Numbered from the stretch's first letter, positions 1-9,036 are shown. The stretch: 64,000 nt of DNA from Thauera sedimentorum (GCF_014489115.1 NZ_JACTAH010000002.1:1098586-1162585); one strand, 5' to 3'. Notes: generated by a model from the sequence alone, not told the origin. Numbers and translations are program-made.

Positions 1-2
1 GC

Positions 3-2957
3 CAGGTGGTGTTCACCCCGGCGGCGGACTTCACCGGCAACGCGAGCTTCACCTACACGGTGAGCGACGGCAACGGCGGCACGGACACCGCGACGGTGCG
101 CGTGCGGGTGACCCCGGTCAATGAGGCGCCGGTGGCGGTGGATGATCCTGCTGGAATGCCTTATTCGGTTGCACTTGGGGCTCTCGGCAGTGGATGGACC
201 GCGGAGGATGTCAACGGTGCGGCCACCGATGTTCTGGCGTGGAAGGCGGATGGTACGGCCGGTGTGCTGACGCAGTCGGGCGACCTTCTCGGCGTGGCGG
301 GATCGCCGCGTACTGGGGATGCTGGCGGGTATGAGCCGAACCAGCTCGAGAGCGACAGCGCGGATCGCAGCGAAGCGATCGAGTTGCGCTTCAGTGGCAA
401 TCTCAACCAGGCGACCTTCTCTGTCTCGAATCTCTATTCAAACGAGAACGGGATCGGTGAGACCGGCCGTTGGGTGGCCTATTACGATGGAGTCGAGGTG
501 GCCAGCGGGAGCTTCGGTTTCGACGATCTTGCGAACCCAGTCCACTCAGGCAGTTTCTCGATCGATACCGGTGCGACGGTGTTCAACAGCATTCGCTTCG
601 AAGCGGCGCACAACGGCGACACGTCAGGGGATAGCTCCGGCTATTACCTGACCGGCTTTTCCGGTTCGGGGCCCGCATCGGCGAACAGCGTGTATCAGTT
701 GTCCGCGAACGATACGCTGACTGTTGACGCGGCGACAGGGATCTTGGGTAACGACTACGATCCTGACGGTGACGCGCTGACGCTCGTTGAGGTCAACGGT
801 GTGGCACTCGTGCCGGGTGCGGTGATTACGCTGGCCAGCGGTGCGCTGCTGACGCTGAACATTGATGGCAGCTTCTCTTACGACCCGAACGGGCAGTTCG
901 ATAGTCTAGGAGCGGGGCTGCTGGCCACCGACAGCTTCGATTACAGCATCGAAGATGGAGAAGGTGGAACGGACACGGCAACCGTGACCGTGACCGTGGT
1001 GGGGGTCAATCCGGGGCAGCTTCCGGGCGGCGGTGGTACTGAGCCTCCGCCTGCCGAAGATGGCCTAACTGTCGTGGTCGACAATGGCGACAATGCAATC
1101 AACGGCAGTGCTGGCAACGACGTGATTCTTGGCGATGTCGGTGGCACGCTGACCACGGTACAGCAAGGAGCCGACTACAACATCGCGCTCGTCGTGGATA
1201 TGTCCGGCAGCATGTCGTCCGCTCGCGTGGCGCTGGTCAAGGAGGGACTGCTCAATCTGGTCAATGACCTCGCGACTCACGATGGTCAGGTAAACGTCTC
1301 CCTGATCCGGTTCGCGACGACGGCGACCGAGGTCGGTTCTGTACAAGATCTGAACGCCGGCAATATCGACGAGCTCATCGGCTGGATCAATGGACTGAGC
1401 GCCAGTGGTTCTACAAACTACGATGCCGCGTTCGATACGACGGTGGACTGGTTCTCCGGCCAGGCTGCGCTCGGTCATTCGAACACAGACGGCTACCAGA
1501 ACCTGACCTTCTTCCTGACGGACGGAGAGCCCACTCGCTATGGCTCCAACGGTGAGTTCGGGAATGGTTCGTCGACGACAGCTGCAACGATGCAGGCGTC
1601 GATGGATGCCTTTGTATCGCTCAGTGCGGTGAGCACCGTACACGCGATCGGGGTCGGGACGGGTATCAACGAGAACTATCTGAAGTTCTTCGACAATACC
1701 GAGTCGACCGGAACGAGCACTGTTACGTTCAGCGGTACGTCCACCGTGCTGGCCAGCTTCAACGCCAGCAACGCAGGGCCGTTGGGTACCACGTCGGACT
1801 GGACCGTGCGGACGGGCAGCGACGGAAGTATTGAATACACGGGTTCCGGCAATGCCCGTTCGCTGAGAATCGACGACACGACCAATGACAGCGGGCAAGC
1901 CGCTATCGTAGAGAGCAAGTCCTTCGAAGTCGTCGCGGATGGCACCACCTTCTCGTTCGATGTAAACCACTCGAGCCGCCGCAGTGACGACTCCTTCGAA
2001 TGGGAAGTGCAGCGCTGGAACGGCTCCACGTGGGAGACTGCACGGTCGGGCAGCAGCACCAGTAACGAGACCATCACGACGAACGCGGTGAATGCGGGCA
2101 CCTACCGCTTCGTATTTACTGTCCTGGATGCCTCCTCCGGCGGCAACTACCGGGTCGATATCGACAACATCACGCAGGTCAGCCCGAACGTTCTCACGGG
2201 CCCTGCAGGCGAAGTCGATATCGTCAACACAGCCGATGAACTCACGGTGGCTCTGCAGGGTGGATCGGCCTCGCTCGACCCCGTCGCCGTCGGCGACGAC
2301 GAGATCGACGGTGGCGCCGGTGCCGACATCATCTTCGGCGACGTGATCAATACCGATGCGCTGCCGTGGGGTGTGGATGGCAACCCGGTCAGGCCCGCGG
2401 ACCTGCCGGACGGTTCGGGCTTGCAGGCGCTCAGGACCTTCCTTCAGTTGAAGAACGGAGCGGAACCGACGGACGAGGAGTTGTTCAACTACGTTCGCGC
2501 CAACCACGAGAGCTTCAACGTCGATGGCGATGCGCGGGGCGGCAACGACACCCTGCGTGGTGGCGACGGCAACGATATCCTCTACGGCCAGGGCGGTAAC
2601 GACCTGCTGGTCGGTGGGGCCGGCAACGACACCCTGTATGGCGGCGTCGGCGCCGACGTGTTCGCCTGGAATCTGGGCGACCAGGGCAGTGCAGCGACGC
2701 CCGCCACCGATACCGTGAAGGACTTCAGCCTGGCCGAGGGCGACGCGCTCGACCTGAGCGATCTGCTGCAGAACTACGGCGGTGGCGATACGCTGGGCGA
2801 CTACCTGCAGGTGAGCCAGGACGGCGCCAACACGGTGGTCAGCGTGAACACCGCCGGCGACCTCGGCACCGCCGGCGCCGAGCAGGTGATCGTGCTGGAG
2901 AACGTCAACCTGACGCTGCAGCAACTGCAGGATGCCGGTAAGCTGATCATCGACTGA
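3..2957 (+). CDS. LapA/RTX-type giant adhesin, C-terminal part (5' truncated by window)
   Basis: The reading frame is open from the first bases, so the true start lies upstream; 984 residues are visible. In order they show an Ig/cadherin-like VCBS repeat (DGNGGTDTATV), a roughly 180-residue unassigned beta-rich region, a second VCBS repeat, an RTX-like motif (GSAGNDVILGD), a von Willebrand factor A domain with MIDAS motif DMSGS near residue 400, tandem nonapeptides (GGDGNDILYGQGGNDLLVGG) near residue 850, and a C-terminal type I secretion domain ending in a hydrophobic tail. This is the C-terminal architecture of LapA-like surface adhesins. Such proteins are exported by an ABC/MFP/TolC system and held in the outer membrane. 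lapD, lapG and a TolC gene follow. About 155 residues are inserted in the vWA fold (see findings). The N-terminal retention module and LapG cleavage site are outside the window. Confidence 0.9.
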   Translation, partial: QVVFTPAADFTGNASFTYTVSDGNGGTDTATVRVRVTPVNEAPVAVDDPAGMPYSVALGALGSGWTAEDVNGAATDVLAWKADGTAGVLTQSGDLLGVAGSPRTGDAGGYEPNQLESDSADRSEAIELRFSGNLNQATFSVSNLYSNENGIGETGRWVAYYDGVEVASGSFGFDDLANPVHSGSFSIDTGATVFNSIRFEAAHNGDTSGDSSGYYLTGFSGSGPASANSVYQLSANDTLTVDAATGILGNDYDPDGDALTLVEVNGVALVPGAVITLASGALLTLNIDGSFSYDPNGQFDSLGAGLLATDSFDYSIEDGEGGTDTATVTVTVVGVNPGQLPGGGGTEPPPAEDGLTVVVDNGDNAINGSAGNDVILGDVGGTLTTVQQGADYNIALVVDMSGSMSSARVALVKEGLLNLVNDLATHDGQVNVSLIRFATTATEVGSVQDLNAGNIDELIGWINGLSASGSTNYDAAFDTTVDWFSGQAALGHSNTDGYQNLTFFLTDGEPTRYGSNGEFGNGSSTTAATMQASMDAFVSLSAVSTVHAIGVGTGINENYLKFFDNTESTGTSTVTFSGTSTVLASFNASNAGPLGTTSDWTVRTGSDGSIEYTGSGNARSLRIDDTTNDSGQAAIVESKSFEVVADGTTFSFDVNHSSRRSDDSFEWEVQRWNGSTWETARSGSSTSNETITTNAVNAGTYRFVFTVLDASSGGNYRVDIDNITQVSPNVLTGPAGEVDIVNTADELTVALQGGSASLDPVAVGDDEIDGGAGADIIFGDVINTDALPWGVDGNPVRPADLPDGSGLQALRTFLQLKNGAEPTDEELFNYVRANHESFNVDGDARGGNDTLRGGDGNDILYGQGGNDLLVGGAGNDTLYGGVGADVFAWNLGDQGSAATPATDTVKDFSLAEGDALDLSDLLQNYGGGDTLGDYLQVSQDGANTVVSVNTAGDLGTAGAEQVIVLENVNLTLQQLQDAGKLIID

Positions 2958-2981
2958 CCGCCGCACTGCGCGAAACCGGAC

Positions 2982-3016
2982 GGCCCTCTCCGCCGCAAGG
3001 CGGGAGGGCCTTTCTT
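2982..3016 (+). terminator. Rho-independent terminator of the adhesin gene
   Basis: GGCCCTCTCCGCC, loop GCAA, then GGCGGGAGGGCC followed by TTTCTT. It starts 25 bp after the adhesin stop codon. Confidence 0.85.
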
Positions 3017-3028
3017 GCGAGGAAACCG

Positions 3029-3355
3029 ATGGTTTACATCAAACGCGACGAACAGGGTCGCATCGTTGCCGCCGGCCATGAGCCGGACGGGCCGGGCTGG
3101 GAGCAGGCCGCCGGCGACGAGCCCGAGGTGGCGGTGTTCGCCCAGGCGCTGGTCAGCGGCGACCAGGGGCTGGCGGCCTCCGATCTGGCGCTGGTGCGGG
3201 TGCTGGAGGACGTGATCGACCTGCTGGTCGAGCGCTCGGTGATCCGTTTTACCGATCTGCCCGCGCCGGCGCAGGAAAAGCTCAACGCGCGGCGCAGCGC
3301 GCGGGCCTCGCTGCGCCAGCTGAATCTGCTGGACGACGACGCGGGCGTGATCTGA
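3029..3355 (+). CDS. small conserved hypothetical protein (108 aa)
   Basis: A soluble acidic 108-residue protein with no signal peptide or membrane segment. It begins MVYIKRDEQGRIVAAGHEP and has a helical middle (VRVLEDVIDLLVERSVIRFTDLPAPAQEKL). Small proteins with this start and middle are sometimes labelled tryptophan synthase beta-like in gammaproteobacteria, but nothing here resembles that enzyme, so I give no function. The ATG follows GAGGAAACCG, a usable ribosome site. It lies between the adhesin terminator and the convergent lapD, so it may be a small accessory of the Lap locus or an unrelated passenger. Confidence 0.7.
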   Translation: MVYIKRDEQGRIVAAGHEPDGPGWEQAAGDEPEVAVFAQALVSGDQGLAASDLALVRVLEDVIDLLVERSVIRFTDLPAPAQEKLNARRSARASLRQLNLLDDDAGVI

Positions 3356-3385
3356 CCGCCGGCCCTGCGCGCGCCCGCGCGGGGC

Positions 3386-5338
3386 TTACTCGGACAGCGG
3401 CTCCGTGCCGGCCGCGCGTGCTGCGGGATCGGTGGCGCGTACGCCCGGTCCGGTCATGCCGTCCACCCCCAGGGCGGTCAGGGTGTCGATTTCGTCGTTG
3501 CTGCACACCCCTTCCGCAATCACCGTCAGGCCGATGGCGTGGGCCACCACGCACAGGCCGCGCAGCACGTTCTGGTTGCCGGCGTCGCCTTCGATGCCGC
3601 GCACCATGGACGCATCGATCTTGAGATAGTCCAGACCCAGGTCGTGCAGGTCGCCGATGCGGCCGAACTGGCGGCCGACGTGTTCGATGCCGACCTTGCA
3701 GCCCAGCGGCTTGAGCGCGAGGCACAGGGCGCGGAACTCAGCCTGGTGATGCAGCACGCCGTACTCGGGCACTTCGATCCACAAGCGGGTGGCGGCGGCC
3801 GGCGCCGATTGCAGGCTGGCGAACAGCTCGCTGCGGAAGGCCGCATCGCGCAGGGATTCGACCGACAGGTTGATGCCCAGCGCGTGCTCGCCTTCGCCTA
3901 CCTGCCGCAGCGCGGCCTGTAGGACGGCGGTGTCGAGGCGGGCCATCAGCCCCAGGCGCGCGGCCCAGGGCATGAAGTAGCCGGCGTTCTGCCAGCGGCC
4001 GTCCACGTGCAGGCGCATCGGCGCCTCGAAGTGCAGGATGCGGCCATCGGTGGCGACGACCGGATAGGCGCCCAGCTGCACACCCTCCGTGTCGAGCGCG
4101 GCGAGCAGGGCCTGCCGCCAGTCGGCAAGATCGGTGTGGGCGGGCGGTTCGGTGTCGGCGGCGGCAAGGCGCAAGGCGCGCTCACCCTGCTGCTCCGCGG
4201 CGGCCAGTGCGCCGTCGACCCGCGCGAGCAGATGCGCGCGCGCTTCGCCGCTGGCCAGCGGGGTTGCCCCGAGCGGCAGGCGCAGCGCGGCCTGCGCTGC
4301 CCAGGCGTCCATGATGCCGTCGAGTCCGGCGCGCAGGCGGGCGCAGATCTCATCGACCTCGGCCGCGCCGCAGGCCAGCAGGGCGAAGTCGGTGCCGTTC
4401 AGGCGGCCGGCCTCCCAGGCCTCGTGCGCCTCGGCCACCGCCTGGAAGCAGGCGCCGATCTCCTGCAGCAGGCGGTCGGCCTGCGGACGGCCGAGGAGCC
4501 GGTTCAGCTGCTCCAGCTCACCCAGGCGGGCGATGGCCAGCATGCCGCCCGATTGTGCATCGTCGCGGGTCAGCGCGGTGTCGAGCTGCTTGAGGAACTG
4601 CGTGCGGTTGAGCAGGCCGGTAAGCTCGTCGTGCTGATGCAGGCGGCGCAATTGCTCCAGCCGTCGCGCTTCCTCGTTGAGCATGCTGCGCACCCGGTCG
4701 GACAGGGTGTTCATCGCCCGCACCACGCTGCGGAACTCCGCGGTACGGGGCTCCTCGGTGGTCACGAAGCGCCGCCCGCCGATGGCCTCCGCCTGCGCCA
4801 CCACACGGCCGAGCGGGCGGGTGATGTACTTGATCAGCAGGGTGCCGGCCAGGCCGGTGAGCGCACCGCCGGCGACGAACCAGGCCAGCAGCATGAGCGT
4901 GCCCGACCACAGCGATTCGTAGGCGTAGCGGGTGTGGCTTTCCAGCGACAGCGTGCCGTACTGGCGCCAGCCGTCCTGCACCTGGGCGACGCCGGCCTGG
5001 GTATCGATGGGCACCAGGCGGGCGAACCATTCCGGCGCGCCGACTGCGCCGCCTTCGTAGGCCCGCTCGACGATGAGCTCGCCGCGCGGGTCGGTCAGGC
5101 GGATCAGGCGGTAGTGGCCGGCATCGAACTGCGCGGCGACCTGCAGCTCCACGGTCACCGGGTCCTTGGGCATCTGCGACAGCGACAGCGCCAGCGAGGT
5201 GGCATTGTCCAGGTTCTTCACCAGCATCTGCTGTTCCAGGTAGTGACGTGCGGACAGCGTGCTGACCACCAGGCTGCCGCCGAAGGACAGCGACATGACG
5301 ACGGCGATGGCGATCCACAGTTGCTTGATCAGTGACAT
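3386..5338 (-). CDS. lapD: LapD-like c-di-GMP receptor (HAMP, degenerate GGDEF and EAL)
   Basis: An inner-membrane receptor of 650 residues. An N-terminal TM helix (about 5-28) precedes a periplasmic LapD/MoxY-type domain that includes FDAGHYRLIRLTD near residue 71. A second TM segment (about 145-170) leads to HAMP (171-222), then GGDEF and EAL domains. The GGDEF signature reads NGTDF (314-318) and the EAL motif reads EAP (438-440). Both catalytic centres are therefore degenerate, as expected for a protein that binds c-di-GMP rather than making or degrading it. In the known Lap system, c-di-GMP-bound LapD sequesters the protease LapG in the periplasm so the adhesin stays on the surface. lapG lies 178 bp upstream on the same strand. 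Confidence 0.9.
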   Translation of the reverse strand: MSLIKQLWIAIAVVMSLSFGGSLVVSTLSARHYLEQQMLVKNLDNATSLALSLSQMPKDPVTVELQVAAQFDAGHYRLIRLTDPRGELIVERAYEGGAVGAPEWFARLVPIDTQAGVAQVQDGWRQYGTLSLESHTRYAYESLWSGTLMLLAWFVAGGALTGLAGTLLIKYITRPLGRVVAQAEAIGGRRFVTTEEPRTAEFRSVVRAMNTLSDRVRSMLNEEARRLEQLRRLHQHDELTGLLNRTQFLKQLDTALTRDDAQSGGMLAIARLGELEQLNRLLGRPQADRLLQEIGACFQAVAEAHEAWEAGRLNGTDFALLACGAAEVDEICARLRAGLDGIMDAWAAQAALRLPLGATPLASGEARAHLLARVDGALAAAEQQGERALRLAAADTEPPAHTDLADWRQALLAALDTEGVQLGAYPVVATDGRILHFEAPMRLHVDGRWQNAGYFMPWAARLGLMARLDTAVLQAALRQVGEGEHALGINLSVESLRDAAFRSELFASLQSAPAAATRLWIEVPEYGVLHHQAEFRALCLALKPLGCKVGIEHVGRQFGRIGDLHDLGLDYLKIDASMVRGIEGDAGNQNVLRGLCVVAHAIGLTVIAEGVCSNDEIDTLTALGVDGMTGPGVRATDPAARAAGTEPLSE

Positions 5339-5389
5339 GGCTTGAATGCTCCGATACCGCGCAAGCCGCCAGGCGGCCTGCTGACCATC

Positions 5390-5412
5390 CCCTCGCCGGC
5401 AAACGGCGAGGG
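5390..5412. other. hairpin between lapG and lapD
   Basis: CCCTCGCCG and CGGCGAGGG form a 9-bp perfect stem around GCAAA in the 178-bp gap between lapG and lapD. There is no T-run, so it is more likely a processing or attenuation structure, or a small repeat, than a terminator. Confidence 0.5.
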
Positions 5413-5516
5413 ACAGGGAGAAAGTGAAATCGTGCGAAAGGCGTGCAGCCCGTGGGCGGACAGCGGGCCGGCATCCGGGAAGCGGGAGAAAGCGCGCGGG
5501 CGTGGTAGCGGGCGGC

Positions 5517-6236
5517 TCATTGCATCCCCTCCTTGCGCACCCGCTCCAGCAGATCGCGCCAGCGCGACAGCCGCGCGGTCGGGTCGGCCGACGAGGCGCT
5601 GGCGCCGCCTACCCACAGGCCCTCGCTGTTGAAGCTGAACACCGGCAGCAGGTCCGGCCGGCGACCGGCGGGGCGGATCTCGCCGATCAGGTTGTCCAGG
5701 ATCAGCGGCTCGGCGTCCGGGCTCGCGTAGTAGCCCAGCACCATGTGGGCCTGGCTGATGCCGCTTTGCGGTCCGCCGATCTGCGCGCGCACGTAGATCA
5801 GCCGCAGGCGCTCGTTCGGCACGCCCAACTGGCGCAGCGACAGGTACTTGGCGATGGAGAAGTCCTCGCAGTCGCCCGCCGCCCGGCCCAGGGTTTCCAG
5901 CGGCGTGGCCCAGTAGTCGCCCTGTCCCCAGATGCGCGCGTCGTCGTCGAAGGCGATGCGGCGGTTGAAGAAGGCATTGACGCGGTCCAGCCGGGCGATG
6001 TCGTCCACCTCTTCGCCTGCCCGGGCCAGCGCCGCCCGCCACGCGTCCACCGCGTCGCCGCCGTCGGCGCCGTAACGCTCCAGGGCCACCTGCCGCATGC
6101 GGTCGAAATCCGGTGCGGCAACTACCGCGCCGAGCACGAGCGCGACGGCCGCATGCATGGCCCATGCGCCGAAGCGGGCGCTCCAGCCCGGCCGGGGTAT
6201 GCGTGTTGCGGAGTTGATCGGCCTGCGATGACGCAT
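5517..6236 (-). CDS. lapG: LapG-like periplasmic cysteine protease (transglutaminase-like)
   Basis: A 239-residue protein of the DUF920/transglutaminase-like family. A hydrophobic export segment (about 24-42) is followed by the catalytic core. Cys123 lies in GDCEDF, His164 in QAHMVL and Asp181 in ILDNL, the usual Cys-His-Asp triad. In the Lap system this calcium-dependent protease cuts near the N-terminus of the adhesin and releases it from the cell when c-di-GMP is low. It precedes lapD on the minus strand and is divergent from the TolC-family gene. It is about the normal size for the family. Its cleavage site cannot be checked because the adhesin N-terminus is outside the window. Confidence 0.9.
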   Translation of the reverse strand: MRHRRPINSATRIPRPGWSARFGAWAMHAAVALVLGAVVAAPDFDRMRQVALERYGADGGDAVDAWRAALARAGEEVDDIARLDRVNAFFNRRIAFDDDARIWGQGDYWATPLETLGRAAGDCEDFSIAKYLSLRQLGVPNERLRLIYVRAQIGGPQSGISQAHMVLGYYASPDAEPLILDNLIGEIRPAGRRPDLLPVFSFNSEGLWVGGASASSADPTARLSRWRDLLERVRKEGMQ

Positions 6237-6436
6237 CGAGACTATGCAATGGGCGGATTCGACGAATTATCCGACATGGTATCCGCCGAACCGTGGAAAT
6301 TTGCAAAAGCATCGAATAGTTGGCAAAGCCCCCAGCAGAACTCGCCTATCATCCGGGCTGCCCAATCTAGGCAGGGTCGGAGGATTATGCCGGCCCGATT
6401 GTTTTCACCGAACTCACGCATGGAAGACCCCCGCCG

Positions 6437-7867
6437 ATGTTTCGCAAACTGATCGCCGTTGCCGTACTCGCCAGCCTGCCCGCCGTTGCCGCCGCCCAGG
6501 TGCCGGACGCGTTGCGCGACGCCGCACGCAGCGCGGTCGTCGGCAACCCGGAGGTGCAGGCCTCCTGGCACGCCTTCCGGGCGGCCGAGCAGGAGCAGAA
6601 CGTGGCCCGCGGCGGCTATCTGCCCCAGCTGGACTTCACCGCCAGCTCCGGCCGCGAGCGCCAGACGCGCCCGGGACAGGGAACCGACAGCTTCAATCAT
6701 CGCAATGCCACGCTGTCGCTCAACCAGATAGTGTACGACGGCTTCTTCACCCGCAGCGAGGTCGCCCGGCTCGGGCACGCCAAGCTGGCGCGCTACTACG
6801 AACTGATCGACGCCTCCGAGAGCGCCGCGCTCGAGGCGCTGCGCGCCTACGCCGACGTGCTGCGCTATCGCGAACTGGTGCGTCTCGCCCAGGAAAACTA
6901 CGTGCAGCACCGGCAGATCCACGAGCAGATCGCCGAACGCGCCGGCGCCGGCGTCGGTCGCCGGGTGGATCTGGAGCAGGCCACCGGCCGCCTGGCGCTG
7001 GCCGAATCCAACCTGCTCACCGAAGTGTCCAACCTGCACGACGTCAGTGCCCGCTACCAGCGCATTGTCGGCAACACGCCGCCGGAATCGCTCGCGCCGA
7101 TCGGCGTCCGGCTCACCGCGGATGCGCTGCCCCCGGATGCCTCCGAGGCCCTGCGCGAAGCCTTCGCCGCGAGCCCCGCGCTGAACGCCGCGGTGCAGAA
7201 CGTGCGTGCCGGCCAGGCCCAGGTGGAGGCGCGCCGCGCGGCCTTCCATCCGCGCCTCGACCTGCGTGCCCGCCAGTCGGTCGACCGCAACCTCGACGGT
7301 CTGAGCGGCACCTCGCGCGACGGCGTGGTCGAGCTGGTGTTCACCTACAACCTGTTCCGCGGCGGTTCGGATTCCGCCCGCGTGCGCCAGGCCGCCGAAA
7401 CGCTGAACCAGGCCAGGGATCTGCGCGAGAAGGCCTGCCGCGATCTGCGCCAGACCCTGTCGATCGCCTATAACGACGTGCAGCGCCTGGAAGAGCAGCT
7501 GCGCTACCTCGACCAGCACCAGCTCTCCATCGAGAAGGCGCGCGAAGCCTATCGTCGCCAGTTCGACATCGGTCAGCGCACCCTGCTCGACCTGCTCGAT
7601 ACCGAGAACGAGTACTTCCAGGCCCGCCGTGCCTACGTGGCCGCCGCAACCGACCGGCAGATCGCCCAGGCCCGCACCCTGGCCGGCATGGGCCGGCTGA
7701 TGCGCGCACTGGAAGTGGCGCGCGAGGACCTGCCCGCCCCGGGCGACATCGGCCATGACGGCGCGCCGATCGACCCGGCTTCGGTTTGCCCGGCGGAAGC
7801 CCCGGTGGCCTTGCAGATCGACAAGGAAGCCGTGTTTGCCGAAGCCATGCGCGCCGCCGGCCGCTGA
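6437..7867 (+). CDS. TolC-family outer membrane channel, LapE-like
   Basis: A 476-residue protein with a signal peptide cleaved after AVAAAQ (about residue 21) and two outer-membrane-efflux repeats with long alpha-helical stretches (for example ALEALRAYADVLRYRELVRLAQENY and a second around 340-430). The pattern fits type I secretion outer membrane components. Its position next to the adhesin, lapD and lapG makes it the probable channel (LapE role) for adhesin export. The ABC ATPase and membrane-fusion partners (LapB, LapC) are not in the window and may lie upstream of the adhesin. It is divergent from lapG across a 200-bp intergenic region that must carry both promoters. Confidence 0.88.
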   Translation: MFRKLIAVAVLASLPAVAAAQVPDALRDAARSAVVGNPEVQASWHAFRAAEQEQNVARGGYLPQLDFTASSGRERQTRPGQGTDSFNHRNATLSLNQIVYDGFFTRSEVARLGHAKLARYYELIDASESAALEALRAYADVLRYRELVRLAQENYVQHRQIHEQIAERAGAGVGRRVDLEQATGRLALAESNLLTEVSNLHDVSARYQRIVGNTPPESLAPIGVRLTADALPPDASEALREAFAASPALNAAVQNVRAGQAQVEARRAAFHPRLDLRARQSVDRNLDGLSGTSRDGVVELVFTYNLFRGGSDSARVRQAAETLNQARDLREKACRDLRQTLSIAYNDVQRLEEQLRYLDQHQLSIEKAREAYRRQFDIGQRTLLDLLDTENEYFQARRAYVAAATDRQIAQARTLAGMGRLMRALEVAREDLPAPGDIGHDGAPIDPASVCPAEAPVALQIDKEAVFAEAMRAAGR

Positions 7868-7893
7868 ACGGCTAGGGCTTGTCAGGGTTGAAA

Positions 7894-7917
7894 CGGGGCG
7901 GCCTGCGGGCCGCCCCG
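7894..7917 (+). terminator. GC-rich hairpin after the TolC-family gene
   Basis: CGGGGCGGCC and GGCCGCCCCG form a 10-bp perfect stem about 26 bp after the stop codon. No T-tract follows, so termination may be weak or Rho-assisted. Confidence 0.55.
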
Positions 7918-8011
7918 TGCCGTTCACGCCGTGCGCCGTGCGCAAGGGCTGCCGGAATCCGCCCGCCGGAGGCTACAATCGCCCGGTCGCCAACTTGCCC
8001 GGGTTCTCGTC

Positions 8012-8311
8012 ATGAATGATCGTGCCGCTCCTCCCGAACGCCGACTCGACCGGCGCATCCCGCTCGGCTGCTCCGCCGCCATCCATCTGCCGGGTGGCGA
8101 CACCGTGCCCGCGGAGTGCATCGAACTGAGCATCAGCGGCATGACCCTGCATTCCACCTATGTGCCGGGCGAGTGCGAGGTGCTGGAAGTGTCGGTGAGC
8201 TCACCCACCGGCGCTGCGCCCCTGCTTGCCAGGCTCGAGGTCAAGCGTTGCCACGCGGTAGGCAGCGGGCGCTACGAGATTGGCGGGGCGATCGTGCGGG
8301 TGCTGGGCTAG
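8012..8311 (+). CDS. PilZ domain c-di-GMP-binding protein
   Basis: A 99-residue single-domain protein. It carries the PilZ signature: RRLDRRIPL at residues 9-17 supplies the RxxxR motif, and ELSISGM corresponds to the (D/N)xSxxG motif. Upstream in-frame codons exist, but ATG at 8012 gives the normal PilZ length and starts just before the motif. Single PilZ proteins act as c-di-GMP effectors, and it may share the second-messenger pool sensed by LapD nearby. It appears to be monocistronic, with a repeat element following its stop. Confidence 0.85.
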   Translation: MNDRAAPPERRLDRRIPLGCSAAIHLPGGDTVPAECIELSISGMTLHSTYVPGECEVLEVSVSSPTGAAPLLARLEVKRCHAVGSGRYEIGGAIVRVLG

Positions 8312-8332
8312 GCCGCCCGCTCCGCTTTCGGC

Positions 8333-8424
8333 AGGGGCGGGCTTGCCCGCGATCCCGGGGCCTGCTTCCTCACAGGACGATCGCGGCCAAGGCCGCTCCT
8401 ACAACAGCGGGTTTGCCTGCGATC
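8333..8424. repeat. REP-like palindromic element
   Basis: The GGCGGGCTTGCCCGCGAT variant faces ATCGCGGCCAAGGCCGCTCC, followed by a third half-site (GCGGGTTTGCCTGCGAT). It lies between the PilZ gene and the convergent dsbB. Confidence 0.8.
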
Positions 8425-8436
8425 GGTCGTCAGCCC

Positions 8437-8943
8437 TCAATACCAGCGCCGGATATGCCGGCGCACCATCAGGTAGAGGGCCAGCAGCGCGATCAGGGTG
8501 AAGTTCACCAGCGACCAGTTGGCGATCGACAGGCCGAGGAAGGTCCAGTCGATGGCGGTGCAGTCGCCTGCGCCGCGGAAGATCATCGGCAAGGCGTCGG
8601 CCAGGCCGAAGCTCTCCACCATGAACTCCAGCCCCGGCCCGCATTCCGGGATCTCCGGCGGATAGAGCTGGATCCAGCTCTGCCGCGCGGCCACGCCGCC
8701 GCCGGCGAGACTCACCAGCAGGATCAGCCCGGCATAGACCCGGGCGCCGCCGTTGCGCGGCCCGTGCAGCGCGCCCAACAGGGCGATCGCGCCCACCAGC
8801 GCCAGTGCATAGCGCTGCATGATGCACATCGGGCACGGCTCCAGCCCCTCGAAATGCTGGAGGTAGAGACCGAATCCGAGCAGTCCGGCGCAGAACAGGA
8901 ACAGCGCGAAGAAGAAGTTGCGGGCGGACAGGCGGGAGAGCAT
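8437..8943 (-). CDS. dsbB: disulfide bond formation protein B
   Basis: A four-helix inner membrane protein of 168 residues that reoxidises DsbA and passes electrons to quinone. The first periplasmic cysteine pair is C37/C40 in PCPMC, and the second loop has C101 and C128. The quinone-proximal CPMCIMQR segment is intact. Length and topology match DsbB. The ATG at 8943 begins MLSRLSARNFFF, directly before TM1. It stands alone between two repeat elements. It could support folding of cysteine-rich exported proteins such as the pilin partner at 25.2 kb, although that link is only inference. Confidence 0.93.
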   Translation of the reverse strand: MLSRLSARNFFFALFLFCAGLLGFGLYLQHFEGLEPCPMCIMQRYALALVGAIALLGALHGPRNGGARVYAGLILLVSLAGGGVAARQSWIQLYPPEIPECGPGLEFMVESFGLADALPMIFRGAGDCTAIDWTFLGLSIANWSLVNFTLIALLALYLMVRRHIRRWY

Positions 8944-9036
8944 CGGTGCGGGCCCCGGTCGGTAAAGCTGCTCATTTTAGGCGGTCAACCGCCGGATGAG
9001 TCAAACGTCGTAGATGCTGCAGTGCGATGCCGCCGT

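Noticed and set aside
4007..5335. Long open frame on the plus strand opposite lapD
   Set aside because: High-GC antisense shadow; the minus-strand protein has recognisable HAMP, GGDEF and EAL domains, whereas this has low-complexity composition.
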